DNA of 64,000 nucleotides from Paramacrobiotus metropolitanus (Eukaryota; Tardigrada; Eutardigrada; Parachela; Macrobiotidae). The stretch is from NCBI RefSeq assembly GCF_019649055.1, contig NW_026570276.1, forward strand, positions 496,001 through 560,000, in the 5' to 3' direction. The translations under genes were made by a program, and so were the position numbers. The notes under the pieces were generated by a model. The model was not told where the DNA came from. It did no database searches and saw only the letters and a program-made list of their open reading frames with translations. Each line of letters starts with the position of its first letter. Within the stretch, counting starts at the first letter, position 1. Below, piece after piece: positions 1-12,292 of this stretch.

Positions 1-2
1 CG

Positions 3-3000
3 GCTCCAGTTTGCACTACGGCATATGTTAATGGTATGGCCGTGCCTGCTGTGATTGACACCGGCTCCGCTGTAACGATTATGAGTGTGCACTGTGCACA
101 GATGTTAGATCTGTGTATTCAGTCATATACCGGGCGGCCCGTTAAAGGTGTTAGTGGCAAATTGATATCGCCTGTCGGCACTATTTGTGTTGATGTGTTA
201 TTGGCAAACTGTTCGCACCAAATTAACGTACTTGTGCTAGACACGTACGATCGTGAATTATTGGTCGGTAATGATTTTCTGATGCGAACGGATCTAGTAA
301 TTGATTATGCCGGTCGTACTATACGGCGCTTTGATGAACGTGATGGCGAACAGTTCAGGCCATGGAAAGCGCGGAATCTTGTTGCAAGTCGCAAAGTGCA
401 CATTCCCGCTGGTCACGTAGCTTGGGTGAAATGTCAACTAAACCGTAATCTATTTCCTGGCCGTGTGAAACCAGAAAATATGGAGTTTATAGTTTCCCCA
501 AACGCTAACACGTTCGCTCAAAAAGGGTTACGTACATCAAACGCGCTAGTCAAAATTGTCAACAATGTGTGTTATTTGGCGTGTGCAAATTTCTCTCGCA
601 TGACCCAAACAATCGGTAAGGGTCAGAATATTGCGTCTGCGACACCAATGTATGTTGACCGCGTTCCAGAGTGCTCGGTGGTTGAAACGTGTGAACTCCC
701 AGAACTTCAGTGTGGTGCAAATTTAACTGCCGATCAAACTGAACAGTTGCACGCTGTGTTGCGCAAACACGTAAGCGTGTTTCCCACTGCTGAACGCCCT
801 ATTGGCGAAGTAAAAGGAGTTTCGCATGTTATAGACACAGGCAGTGCATTGCCAGTGTCCCAACCTCCTTACCGGCGATCGTGGGCCGAGCGTATTGTCA
901 TTCGTACAGAAGTTGATAAAATGCTCCGCCAAGGCATTGTGACCCCATCCTGTAGCCCGTGGTCGTCTCCCATTGTACTCGTACACAAGCGAGACGGCAC
1001 AACGAGGTTTTGTGTTGATTATCGCCGGGTCAATGCTGTTACCAAGAAGGACGTGTACCCAATGCCCCGCTTGGACGACGCGCTTGATCAGTTAGGTGGG
1101 TGCGCTTATTTTACTTCCTTAGATATGGCGTGGGGATACTGGTAGATCCCCGTAGCGGAGTCCAGCAAGGACCGTACCGCTTTTGTGACGCCTGACGGCT
1201 TATATGAATTCAGCCGTATGCCCTTCGGCTTGTGTAACGCCGGGGCGACCTTTCAAAGGTCAATGGACAAAATACTGAATGAATTCAGATGGCAGTTTGT
1301 TATAGTGTACATAGATGATGTACTCATCTATTCGAAGACGTTTGAAGAGCACATGGAGCACCTTGATGCCGTACTGCGCAAGCTTCGCCACGCAGGTATT
1401 GTGCTTAAACCATCAAAATGTGTTTTCGCGTCCGATTGCACCAAATACCTTGGTCATGTCGTTGACCGTAATGGTATTAGTCCCGATCCCGATAAACTGT
1501 TGGCAATCGCAGATTATCCAGTACCAGAAAATGTCACGGACATAAAGTCGTTCTTAGGACTTTGTTCGTATTTTCGTCGGTTTGTACGGGATTTTGCCGG
1601 TCTATCGGAACCGCTGGTACGGTTAACGAGAAAAACCGAACCGTTTGTGTGGTCTTCCGAACAGATGGTTGCTTTCGAAAAACTCAAACACGCACTAATT
1701 AGTTCGCCGATTTTAGCTCATTATGATCCAAATGCTGAGATCGAGCTACACTGCGATGCTAGCGGCCTTGGAATAGGCGCATGTTTAGTATCTAAACTGG
1801 GTGACTGCGAACGGGTGTTGGCGTACGTTAGCAAAGTTTCAGTCCCGCAGAACGTAATTATGCGGTCACTGAACAAGAGTGTCTGGCAATTGTTTGGTCG
1901 GTTAAAAAGTTACGACCTTATTTGTATGGTAAGATGTTTCGCATTGTGACAGACCACTGTGCACTGTGTTGGCTTATGAGCCGGCGTGAATTAGCCGGTC
2001 GTCTGAGCAGGTGGGCGGTCTTGTTACAAGAATACAATTTTGAAATTGTATACCGTAGCGGCAAACGTCACCAGAATGCGGATGCGCTATCGCGACATCC
2101 CGTCGAACCAGCTGACAGTGCTGATGTCGAAATGGACATGTTAGTAGCCATGACCGACACTCCAGATTTCCACTATGAACAGGTGCAAGACCCACGACTG
2201 TGTGATGTGATTGACAAGTTGGCAATCGGTTTGGTGTCTCGCGACACTGTGTGTTATACCATGAAAAACAACTTGTTGTATCGCAAAGCGTTAGTTGACG
2301 GGAAGACGTACTGCTCCTCGTAGTACCAAAACATTTGCGACGTGACATATTGTTCGCTTGTCATGACGAGCGTACATCCGGTCATTTGGGATTTTGGCGC
2401 ACGTATACTCGTGTGCGTCAGCGCTACTTTTGGCCGCGCATGCGTGATCATGTGCGTAAGTACATACGCGGCTGTCGACAATGTCAACTTCGTAAAGTCC
2501 CAACTGATAAACCCGGTGGTCTTATTGAACCAATTCCAGTGGGCACTGCATTCGAGATGGTGGGAGTGGATGTTTTTGGTCCTGTTCCCCGTACCGCTAA
2601 AGGCAACCGGTATGTCATAGTCTGTACTGACTATTTGACAAAATATGTGGAAACAAAGCTATTCCGGCGCAGACCGCTATTGCAGTTGCTAATTTCTTGG
2701 TGCATCAAGTAATACTGCGTCACGGTGCGCCGTCAAGAATTTTGAGTGACCAAGGTGGTCCATTTCTGTCAGATGTAGTTCAGGAAGTTCTAGTGCTATG
2801 TCAAACGCGGCATCTGAACACAACAGCGTACAATCCACAGTGTAATGGATTGACTGAGCGGTTCAATAAAACTTTAGCCGTTATGCTTAGCCTGTATGTC
2901 AGTGATAATCAAAAAGATTGGGACCTACATCTCCCATATGTCACTACAGCTTACAACACCAGTAAGCAAGCCTCGACAAATAAAACACCATTTTATTTGT

Positions 3001-3613
3001 TGTACGGGCGTGAGTGCCGTTCAGTCATGGACGCACAGCTTGGTGCACTTCCGAATAACAATTTGAATAACATGCACGAATACAGTCAGGCTCTCGTTGA
3101 GCGTCTTAAACTGGCTAGTGATGTTGCAAAAGCTAATATTGAGAATGTCCAAGCTGGTTATATGTTGACCGGCAATATCAAAAGAGAACCGCGTGAATTC
3201 CAAATCGGTGATTTGGTGTTATTGTATACGCCGGTAACTCCTGTTGGTTTGTCTCCAAAATTAATCGCACATTACTTTGGACCGTACAAAGTGGTTAGCC
3301 GTAAATCAAAGCTTAACTACGAGATCCAGTCTGTGCGTACTAAAAACGTGGTGAAAACACTCTTGTTGTCCACGTAAAGAGACTAAAACTGTTCACGGAG
3401 CCTCTGTCTGATTTGGATTTAATGGGTGACACTGATTCACAGTGGGACATTCCCGTCGAGGACGTGGATCCCGAGCTGCGCGTGGAAATTGAGCGGGACT
3501 GCGTCACCAAACCTCGTCGTCCTGCCAGGAAACCGGACGAGCCCGTCGACGAAACCGATCGCCCCGTTATCCGGACACTTCGTAACCGGACCCTACGGGA
3601 ACCCTCGCCGTAA
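3..3613 (+). pseudogene. pol: Ty3/gypsy retrotransposon pol, decayed, 5' end outside window
   Basis: Polyprotein of a Ty3/gypsy LTR retrotransposon. Domains in order: aspartic protease with DTGSA (about 57-71); reverse transcriptase with the first catalytic Asp in LDMAWGYW (about 1120-1142) and a YIDD box (about 1306-1317); RNase H (CDASG about 1752, later TDH about 1950); integrase H2C2 zinc finger (2360-2500); integrase core with VDV, SDQGG and the Glu of TERF (2567-2870); GPYKVV tail (about 3280-3300). The frame is already open at base 3. Breaks: an in-frame amber stop right after GYW at 1143-1145, frame changes near 1855-1870 and 2323-2335, another near 2690-2700, and one near 3370-3413. 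It therefore cannot encode a complete polyprotein as read. Gag and the 5' LTR would lie left of the window. Confidence 0.93.
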
Positions 3614-3759
3614 TGCCTTGCCTTAACGCTTGCACCTCTTCTTTCATGTAATTTTTATATAGCGTTTTCCTTCATTACGGTCATCCAATCGTTCAAGTTA
3701 TGTTCCGTTTCTCAAAGTGATTGGTTTTCGCCGTGCTTCAAACTTAAGAACGGGAGTGC

Positions 3760-4067
3760 TGTGTGACGCATAGTCATGTATACAGTGTTGCTCACCGGCG
3801 TAATCCGGCGTTTATGCAATTGTTGTGAACTATCTTCACGTAGCTATCTGTGTCTAAAGACGTCTGTTTTCTATGCTGATTTCTCAGCGCCATGATGAAG
3901 TTGTGATTGAGCGAATCATTATCTATCGTGTGCGGCTACAGTAAAGATCATTGAGGGGATTTGGCGGTATTCTCCGTTACGTATAGTGTAGGAGAAACGA
4001 TCATATATTACACGTACTGTACAAGTAACAGATACGTTAAATATTCAGCTGTATACCTGTCCGGACA
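3760..4067 (+). repeat. candidate 3' LTR of the Ty3/gypsy element
   Basis: Follows the pol relic and a purine-rich tract (about 3745-3757) that could be the polypurine tract. It starts TGTGTGACGC and could end at ACA (4067) or CCA (4071), just before the splice donor of astacin copy 1 at 4085. The partner LTR is outside the window, so the boundaries rest on TG...CA ends and position only. The 146 bp between pol and this block show no ORF. Confidence 0.4.
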
Positions 4068-4085
4068 ACCAAACTGGCGACCTAC

Positions 4086-4644
4086 CCCGGACGAGAGCGT
4101 ATAATGTCCAAATATTCGTCTTCATTCCTGCGTTCCCGAAAACGGATACAGTGATTGGTCTCCCGACTAATGTTTCTCATTGCCGCTAGAAGGGTGTCTC
4201 TGGTTGTATTATCTGCGGGGACACCGACGCATGGTAAAATTCCCCATGAGTACCTCAGGCACTTTAGAACCCACCAATTTTATCCTGCACGGCGTATGCA
4301 ATCGTTCCGTTTGGCCATCGGTAGCGTTCGCTTGTTATAATATTGCGCGCCATCTGCGAGGCACAAACCCGAAAATTATTGGCATGACAAATAGATACAA
4401 TATCCAGTACGCAATAATTATGTACAGTAGTTAAAAAACGAACCCGGTGACTGCGGATAGCCATCCCGCCTGTTACGGTTTCTGCATCCGTTGATCCTGT
4501 AAATTAATAGAATTTTCTAGAGGGCCCAAAACGTATTTAATAACGTTGGCATGGTTCAAAGAAGTAAGCTGTTTTCACCTTGTGCCAATATTGGTTACAG
4601 CAAACGACAAAACTACCCATCACGACCCAGAATGTGAAACTCAT
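4086..4644 (-). pseudogene. Astacin-like metalloprotease copy 1, exons 1-4 only
   Basis: Minus-strand paralogue of the astacin gene at 7350-8555. Exons by homology: 4579-4644 (start, signal peptide), 4444-4496, 4275-4353 (RWPNG, mature N-terminus) and 4086-4212 (MRNIS, CIRF). Exons 2-4 have exactly the same lengths as in copy 2 (53, 79, 127 bp) and GT-AG borders at the same codon phases. Exon 1 is 66 bp instead of 67, so its frame no longer joins exon 2. Exons 5-6, which hold the zinc site, are not present: the Ty3/gypsy element begins within 20 bp of the exon 4 donor, so they are either beyond the window edge or lost. Probably a pseudogene. Confidence 0.72.
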
Positions 4645-4683
4645 GGCAAACACGCCAAACAGAAAATTAGGTATCAGGGACGA

Positions 4684-5238
4684 GTACTGTAGTGGCTCGC
4701 ACATCTTGTACCACAGAGTTAGTGTACGGGAAAAATGTGCATCCAATATACACACTCTAACCGGGCAAAACGCACGATTCGCAGTTGGCGTGCATTGATA
4801 AATTTCTGATGTTTCTCAACATCTGGTCTGGAGAACCTTCTTGATTATTAAAAAAATTAGAGCTCGAATAATTATTAACTAAATTTATGCTCAAAAGCAG
4901 CCATTAACTTAAATCTTTGCTGTCAGCTCGAATTCAAACACTGATTTGTTGTGGTTTTTGGGGGGCCCCTGCAGAGTGAGGGGTACGTTCAGCGTTAACA
5001 TTCTGCAGCTACAGAACAGTTCGTGTTCTCAGATACAGAGCTTCTTTTCTAGGGTGAATTACAATTTTAAAGAAAATGTTTGATTGACTGGACAGATTCA
5101 GAAGGAGAGTTCATCTTGAAGTCAAATCAAGCATAATTTCGTAGGCGTGCATTTTGCCCGGTTAGAGTGTGTATATTGGATGCACATTTTTCCCGTACAC
5201 CAACTCTGTGGTACAAGATATGCGAGCCACTACAGTAT
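4684..5238. repeat. inverted repeat pair, arms about 93 bp
   Basis: 4684-4776 and 5146-5238 are near-identical in opposite orientation (shared text includes ACTCTAACCGGGCAAAA and its complement). About 370 bp lie between the arms. The pair sits directly upstream of exon 1 of astacin copy 1. No ORF of note inside. Confidence 0.7.
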
Positions 5239-5844
5239 AAAAAGCATTCATGCAGTACGTACCGGCGCAAATAAATCAATGTGGGGTTGCTTTAAATACG
5301 GCGTGAATTCAGCAGTGTTGATAAAGTTCTGTTTGACGCTAGTCTTAGAAAACACGTTAAATCATTTCCGCAACGAATCCGATTGTCTGGAAAAAAGCGA
5401 TCAGATTGGTTATTTTCCACGGAATTGTATTGAAAATGTGAGTATTCCTCAGTTGACTCTGTCATACAAAGTCTGATCACGACTTAATGATTAATTGCTA
5501 ATCACTTAATCGTAAGATCTCCATGCACCGGCTCTGTTTACAGTCGGCGGCTTCATTTGTACATGCAATGTGCAATACTCGTACATCGGAAGCATGTATT
5601 CGAGCGCTAAATGGGAAATTTATTTCATGCCATGTACATCGGAAGTTGATTCGAGCGACAGACAGTGGGAATTTATTTCGGACAATACAACTTGCTTAAA
5701 GCAAAGAGTCTTCTGTCCAAACCTTTGCTGACGTTTAGTCCCAAAAATATTTGCAACATTGCAACATTTAAGGAAAGTGTTGCAATGTTGCAAATATTTT
5801 TGATTCCGGTGCGCGATAGTAAGGCGCTTGTATGGGACGCCACA
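5239..5844. other. no gene seen; upstream DNA similar to that of astacin copy 2
   Basis: The stretches near 5358-5470 (ATTTCCGC, GATCAGATT, GAAAATGTGAGTATTC) recur in loosely matching form at 8750-8810 and 9615-9660. This suggests that the astacin unit was duplicated with its upstream DNA. Nothing coding recognised. Confidence 0.35.
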
Positions 5845-6145
5845 TGCTGGGACACGGTGGCTGTATCTCATGTGCATGCTAGCTCGAAGACAGCGGGAAG
5901 TGTAGCACAACTGGCAGAAGCAAGCAAGCGCCGGACATACGATTTTATCAAATATATGGGTTATCTGTTTTACCCGCTGGCAGTCGAGACGTTCGGGACT
6001 TTCGGAACGCCTTTCGCCGAGCTGATCCGTTTTGTCGGCAGAAAGATTCGTGAAGTTACCGGGGAACCTCGGTCTACCGCCTTTTTAAGACAACGTTGCA
6101 GTCTAGCGGTAGTCCGTGGAAATGCAGCGGTTGTTTTGGGTTCAC
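5845..6145 (+). pseudogene. C-terminal fragment of a retroelement ORF
   Basis: Residues encoded from about 5848 on (DTVAVSHVHASS, then YPLAVETFGTFG, FLRQR and VRGNAA) match the conserved C-terminal tail of RT-bearing retroelement ORFs common in invertebrates, where the pattern is roughly F-P-A-E-T-F-G, G-R-I, R-T-F-L-R-Q-R, Q-R-G-N-A. No RT core precedes it; the upstream codons of the same frame (5665-5847) look unrelated. A truncated, dead fragment. The family is assigned from memory of the motif only. Confidence 0.55.
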
Positions 6146-6628
6146 TTAACGCACGTCCCAAGATCATGCGTGACACTAACGATTTTGGATGTTTTTTTAA
6201 TGTTTAAAAATTTGATGCTTTTAATTAGTGTAAACCTGCGCAGGCGATTTGTTATGTATGCTGGCTGAAGCCGTATAAAATCGGTTAGTCAAGAAAGTGT
6301 TTATATGGGGCCGACTACAAAAGCGACTATCTGTTACAGAAATCTAGCAAATGTGCTTTGTCGGACAATGCAGCAGACCGGTCTCGTCGCTTTGCAATTC
6401 AGAGTCAGCCCTAGGATGCACGCAGCGTTTTAATTTTCTATCCGTTGAAATGAGCTTTAAAATATTTGTCGGCAAATGGTTGCCGGGTGTACGCCATGCC
6501 GCAATTCGTTCTACCGTCTACCGAGGAACATATTGAACATATTCCATATTGCAACACACAGATATACACAGGCCGTGCATGACAAAAAAAGCTAAAAGCG
6601 ACAGGTCGGTCCGCGGTCGCGCCTCGAC

Positions 6629-6680
6629 TTATGACGGACTGATCGTAACGACGCGCCTCGTTACGATCAGTCCGTCATAA
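6629..6680. repeat. perfect 23-bp hairpin, 6-nt loop
   Basis: Arms 6629-6651 and 6658-6680 are perfectly complementary around CGCGCC. No flanking U-run and no gene nearby, so not a bacterial-type terminator. 6146-6628 and 6681-7349 hold nothing else I can name. Confidence 0.9.
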
Positions 6681-7349
6681 ATACCAGCCGGAGGCGAACG
6701 CTTTCCACAACTCTCCAGTTGCTTCAAAATTGATTTGTGCTTCCAGTTTTTAGACCTCAAAATTCTGCTCGCAGAGTAAGATGTAGAACATGTTAGTACG
6801 CTGGTATTTGTACAGTTCAGCCGTTTTTGGATTACTTTTTTCTCACAAACATACGTACGGAAAATTTTCGCCTAAAATTTTTGACTTTTAACAGTTTTTA
6901 TCTCTGATGGTGTTAATATTCAAAATTATAAATACTATAATATAACGTTATAGCGATATTCCCAATTGTAATGCAGAGTCGTTGCACTTTTGTAAACAGT
7001 ACTGTATTGTATCTGTTATACATACAACTGCAGAAACGAGTACAAAATATTCAATCACGTTGTCACTGTCAGTCTGGAACGGGGCACTGGAGCTAGACAA
7101 CCCGTAAGATTCGTACCACGTTTAAGTGATATGCATCCTAGTTGACTTATTTTTTGTCAGAAGCAAGCAAGTATGCTGTGATTTTCAACGTTTATGACGA
7201 ACTGACGACAAAGTCAGCAAGATTATGTACGAAACGATTGTGTACGAATCGAACAGGGAACTAACATATTATCTTGTTAACACAAAGCGCGCTCTATGAC
7301 AAACCCGATTCGCTGGAGCGTCTAATAAACAAAAGGTGTATCTAAATTG

Positions 7350-8555
7350 CTAACATCCGTAAACTCGTAAGATTTTCTTGATGTCCAAATCACTGAGACG
7401 CAGATTCTTGGTCAGTTTTTGGTTGGGATTCACGGGTGTCATCACTGGCTGCCTCAAACCGTACGCATATTCTTCACCATGCATGAGAGACGAAAAATCG
7501 TAAGGCAATCCCGAAACGGTAACGTCGTCATCTCCACGCTTGCGATAATTGTGCTCAAATCCTTCTGCAAAATACGTTGTAGTAAATTCACATAGAAACC
7601 TCAGAGCTTTAAAAATTCTACTACAAGAATATAATCCCAAAAACGTTGTACCGGGTTTTCTAGCGAGGCTGCATAGTTATGAATTATGGTTTACTATACC
7701 GAATCAGGTCAGAACTGAGTCGGATAACAATATTCACGCTACCTGGAATATTCTCCCAGTTGATGTTTACGTAGTTATCCCGATCGGGTCGTGTGTGCTC
7801 GTGAAGGAAGCCGAGAACATGCAGAAAGCCATGGAGAATGTCGGCAAACGAACAATGCGCACTGACGAACATTTGGCTCCGACGTCGTTGTCTGCCCACT
7901 TCTGCCGCGCAGATACTGCAAACGAAAAAAAAGGGTTTGGGTCTGCTTGTACTGGGAAGGGCTTGGAGGTCATCACCAGAACGTTCGATGGCTTACATTG
8001 GGCGAGAGCGTGTAATCCATAAATATTCAGTTTCATTGGTGCGTTCCCGAAAGCGGATGCAGTTATTTGTCTCCAGGCTGATGTTTCTCATAGCTGTTAG
8101 AACGTTTTTTTTGGTGGTGTTATCTGTTGCAACACCGGCACAGTTACTTTCACCCCGATATTCTCAAGCACTTCACAACCCACCGATTTTGTCTTGCAAT
8201 ACGTAGACAACCATTCCGTTTGGCCATCGACTGTATTCGTTGGATAAAATATTGCGCGCAATCTATAAACATTAAATTCGAAATTAAGTAATTGTGGAAA
8301 TTAAAGGATTACAGATGCAACGTGGTCAGCGATAATACGCTACGGACGTACCCGGTCACTGCGGATGTTCTGCCATCCTGTTACAGTCTTCCCGTCTGCC
8401 GAGGCTGTAAATTAAAGACCTTTTCAACGACTTCCTAAAGTATTTTTTCTTTGTTTTCACGTGATTCGTGGGAATACATTATTTTTACCTTGTGCCACCT
8501 GTTGATTATTACAAACAATAAAAATACCCAAGACGATCCAGATTGCGGAACTCAT
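7350..8555 (-). CDS. Astacin-family (M12A) protein, six exons, catalytic Glu and Met-turn Tyr replaced
   Basis: Secreted astacin-like protein, 237 aa. Exons: 8489-8555, 8352-8404, 8184-8262, 7997-8123, 7743-7915, 7350-7564. All five introns (60-178 bp) are GT-AG, every phase matches, and the last exon ends in TAG, so the model is clean. Order: signal peptide (first ~20 residues), short propeptide, RWPNG mature start, MRNIS and CIRF, a cysteine pair in ICAA and HCSF, zinc motif, DFSSLMHG Met-turn, terminal YGC. The four cysteines of the two conserved disulphides are present. The zinc motif reads HGFLHVLGFLHEH: all three His are kept but the general-base Glu is Gly. The Met-turn Tyr (normally MHY) is also Gly. 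An active peptidase is therefore unlikely; a pseudo-enzyme or a young pseudogene is more likely. No C-terminal EGF, CUB or ShK domain follows. Confidence 0.86.
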
Positions 8556-9326
8556 GCTGAAAGGGAAATCAAAGGTTCCTGGTTCCAATAACAGGCACTA
8601 CCCACTTAATTAAACTGCTGATTAAGATCCTTTAAAAAAGAACTGTAGTCTCAACGCAGTATTCACTATGTGGCCGATTTATATATGGTACTCGGTGGAT
8701 ATCGGTTTGCTGGTGAATATTATTTTACGCCAGTCGCAAAGACAGTTTCATCATTTCCGCTGGAAAGTCGATTGCTTGAGTGATAGACGATCAGATTATT
8801 CGTTGTGATCCTCAGCATAACACTGTAGATGAAAATATGATTCCCTGACAAACGTATTGGTCAATCGTCACTGATCCGCATGTCGCGATTAACTGCTTAT
8901 CAAGTCTTTTACCCGGCACTGTTTTCGGTTGGCTACACGATTTATGCAAAAGTAGTACGGTATAGCTGTCAAAAGACTGAATTCGACAGACAAACACCAA
9001 AAATATCGGTATGTGCTGAGTTTGGAGATCACTTTAGGTGATCCGAAACCAGATGAAGGAAACAATAATGGGAATATGTAGTAGTAATTTTATTTCGTTG
9101 TAACTTATAAGTGGTTGCCTTATCGTCCATCGCGCCGTTTAACGCAGCTTAGGAAATGCGTAACACCGCTACACTTCTGCTATATGGATATTGTACATCA
9201 CCGATCTCACCACTTAGCATCGCAGACCATTCAAGAGGTTTATAACAGAGGTTGACCACATTATATTTGGTGAACCAGTTTTTACTGGTCACACTTTTAG
9301 CATATTCCTTGCGAATAACTTTTTAC

Positions 9327-9386
9327 CTTGCGTTTGTTGTTAGAAAGGGCAGAAATACCCAGCAGGATTTACGCTGACAAGCTCAT
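9327..9386 (-). pseudogene. relic of astacin exon 1 (third copy)
   Basis: A start codon, hydrophobic codons and a GTAAAA donor align with exon 1 of astacin copy 2 (8489-8555): both begin ATGAG, share CTGGGTATTT or CTTGGGTATTTT, and end in AAG before GTAAAA. An early stop follows the fifth codon. I found no further exons of this copy. The rest of 8556-10628 shows no gene I can support. Confidence 0.5.
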
Positions 9387-10628
9387 GAAGTACAGATAAG
9401 CATTGTTAATAATATTAGTTTTAGAAGCACCTACTCTTGGTAAATTGTTACTGATATGCCATGCAAGAACAACACTGGAGCAGTATAAGCGGAATAATTA
9501 GCATGCGGCTGCGTCGTTACGAAGTGATCTACTCGATTTGTCGAGGCGGGGAAATTCGCTGCAAAAACAGATCTGGGGGAATAAATTATCAGACTAATTG
9601 GGATAGGATGCGTTCTAAATGAAAATGTGAGTATTCGTCACTTGACATACATATATAAAATTTAAAAGAACTTATCACGTTGTAGTATGCTAATCAATAC
9701 AATGTGAATAATAACAGAACAACTATATTTTCCACCCATCATTACCTACGGTCTGTTGTTTTTTTAATACTAGCGGGGACGCATTGGAAGATTATTTGGA
9801 CAAAGAAAACAACACATAAAGAAGAAGGCTGATAGCTGCTCGGTTGGTTTGTAATGGCGATCATTCTGTTTATTTCTACATAAGTAAAGCTAAAAAATCA
9901 TTTAGAATTTTCATTTGTAGCATTTATTCGAATTTTCATTGTAGTAGTTATTTCGTTGTAGTTTTTTTATTGTAGAAATTATTATTGCAGTATCGTTCAT
10001 CGTGACGCAGGGCGCAGCATGGGATCGGAATGAGTAATATCACTGCACTTCGCTGATCGCATCAGTCAGCAATGCAGCTTGATAAGCTCTATTCATAGCT
10101 TATACGGGAAATGTACGAGAACGCCGCATGACGTGGTTTGGCATGGCAAGCATCGTGTAACAAAAATAGCCGTCCTGCCTGTTATCGCCGGCAGCGGCGT
10201 GCGCTCTGTGATTACCGTACCAGTAAAACAGCAAATATGTTGATAAAAATAAGAGAACGCATTCGTGTTTGCATGCTTCGACGGCGTTCAGTGTTAGCCG
10301 TCTGCAAGCGATAGACTGACGAGCAGAAAACGATATCAACGTTCTCTAGTTGTGCACGTACGGCAACGCTGGCCTATTAATGCGGATGTTTACGGTCGCA
10401 GATTCTGTCTTCCCTAATAGCTTTGTTTGTAAAATGCTGCAATCCACAGAAAGCTTTGTTTTGCAATGAACCTGCGCTAGAACCGGTCACCAAATTATTA
10501 TTCCAGCGAACGGTCTTCTGCTTTCATGGCAAAATGCATCGTCGTAGCCAGTTTCTCAATCCCAATAATTTTAAAATTTAGGCTGACTTCATTAACTGAT
10601 TAATGAAAATCACTTCGACCTTGTTATT

Positions 10629-12292
10629 ATGTTGCACCTCATCGAGATGGATTGTCTCCGCGCGGCTTCCCAGCCTTCTCTTGATGACAGCCAATGCAGT
10701 CAGCCGTTCGAACAACAATCCAGAAGCGTACCAGATTTGCCGGGGCTCCTCCGGCCTCAGCTACTGCATCTGCGTTCCCACACGCTTCCCGACATGACAA
10801 CCGCCCTGCAGCGGCACTTTCCCTACACATTGGGCGCACCGTTCGCCAGCGGAGAGAATTTAACGATTCCCCTTATTAATTTCGAGGAGGAGTCCTTGCT
10901 GCAGGAGCAGCCATTAGCCACTGCTACCGAGCCCAAAGAGTGTCCGGTTTGCAAGCTTCGTCCGCCAAAGACACCTAGTCCTTTGATATTTTTCACAGTT
11001 TTTGTGCTATGCGTTCACCTCGCCGACACATTTATTCACTGGTAAACCGACTTGGCAGTGATGATAAAAACTACCAGATCCTCGAAAATTGCCTGTTGCG
11101 CTTTGCAGGGTGCTGGTTGTAACGTTCTGTGCAGTGAAGCAATTTACCTGGTTTGGACTAACGGCGACCATTTTACTATTCTCTCATTTTCTGGTAATCT
11201 GCTTCAATTATTTGTGGACAAGGGCGGCTTTCACGGCAGTACTGCAGGATGATAGTTCCATAGATGGGAAACCGGTGATACGGTCAAGAAAGCCGGCTCC
11301 GCTTCGGCGATGTGCTCAGCTCTCGTTGCGGATTATTGCTCAATCACCTTTAGCGGTCATTATGAAAAGGCACGAGCAGCGTGTATAATACTTAGTGATT
11401 GATTTCAAAATAATACTTTTCTGGTAAAAAACAGTTACAAAAATCCGTGTTAAGATTTACCTTGAATTCCAGACATTGGGAGTATATGCGCTTAACCACC
11501 CATCGGCACGGTTCTCCCTCCTCACATGACAAATGCTTCCAGTGGCATTACTTGAATGCCTACCTCTCCCAGTTCCACACTCTTTCATCACACACGGAAT
11601 CCCTGCCACAAATATTATTGCATTTATACATCCTGGCGGAAACCTATCGCAATACCCAACCGTTCCAGTACCAGACTGTCCAGTTCTGTCAGGTCCTGTC
11701 CATCGGAACGTCATTACTCCGCACTTTATGCAGTATTCTCAGCGTCTGCGTTTATCAGAAAGAGCGCGTTAATGGACTGCGCTACTTCACCGGACATCTC
11801 TTGGTGGCGGGAGTTCGCCTCGTGACCTTAGCTCTGTTCCTCATCCAGTTCAGTCCGCACAGTCTAATCTTTGTTGGAGTGCATCTGCTCCTTATAATCG
11901 CTATTTGCTCACTGCGACCTCGGATTTCCTGGCTCCAGAAACGGAAGCCGAGAGCCAACTTGTTGCCAGTTTTCAATCCTCTGCAGCTAACGTTATCTCG
12001 CCAGACAAAGTTCCTGGAAAGGCTGCTGCATTTTTTTTCCATGCCTGTTATTGGCACTTTTGACTACCTACAAGAAAACGAGGATCGGGTCTTTTCAAAG
12101 TTGTATTTTTTGTTAGTGTACGTTGAGAATGTTGCCTGGATAACGCTGTGGATGGCGCTGGTTGATGTGGATTATACGAAGCATATTTTCGGCTATCGTT
12201 TGTTGGTGGCATTTATCGTCTGTGTTGGTTTTGTATTAGGAATTTTGATACTCGATATTTATAGATCAGAGAATGATAGTGACACAATCTGA
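10629..12292 (+). CDS. XK-related (XKR) multi-pass membrane protein
   Basis: Member of the XK/XKR family, some of which scramble phospholipids at the plasma membrane; the function here is not shown. Exon 1 is 10629-11041 (start ATG 10629; a later ATG at 10794 is possible). Exon 2 starts at 11109 after a 67-bp GT-AG intron that joins in phase at a Trp codon. Exon 3 starts about 11460 and ends in TGA at 12290-12292. Evidence: a cysteine motif CPVCKLRPP before the first membrane segment (LIFFTVFVLCV), a second around 11170-11210, and in exon 3 the family hallmark ESLPQILLHLYIL, where XKR proteins have E-S-x-P-Q-L-x-L-Q-x-Y, followed by S-L-L-R-T and several long hydrophobic segments. Total about 500 aa, within family range. 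The exon 2/3 junction (about 11385-11460) is not settled: the best acceptor, TTCCAG before ACATTGG, does not match the obvious donor phase. Confidence 0.78.

Noticed and set aside
6629-6680. Transcription terminator
   Set aside because: No U-tract and a eukaryotic setting; listed only as a hairpin.
10100-10339. Minus-strand ORF of 79 aa, and a faint match of about 10160-10200 to astacin exon 2
   Set aside because: Too short and weak to support a fourth astacin copy.
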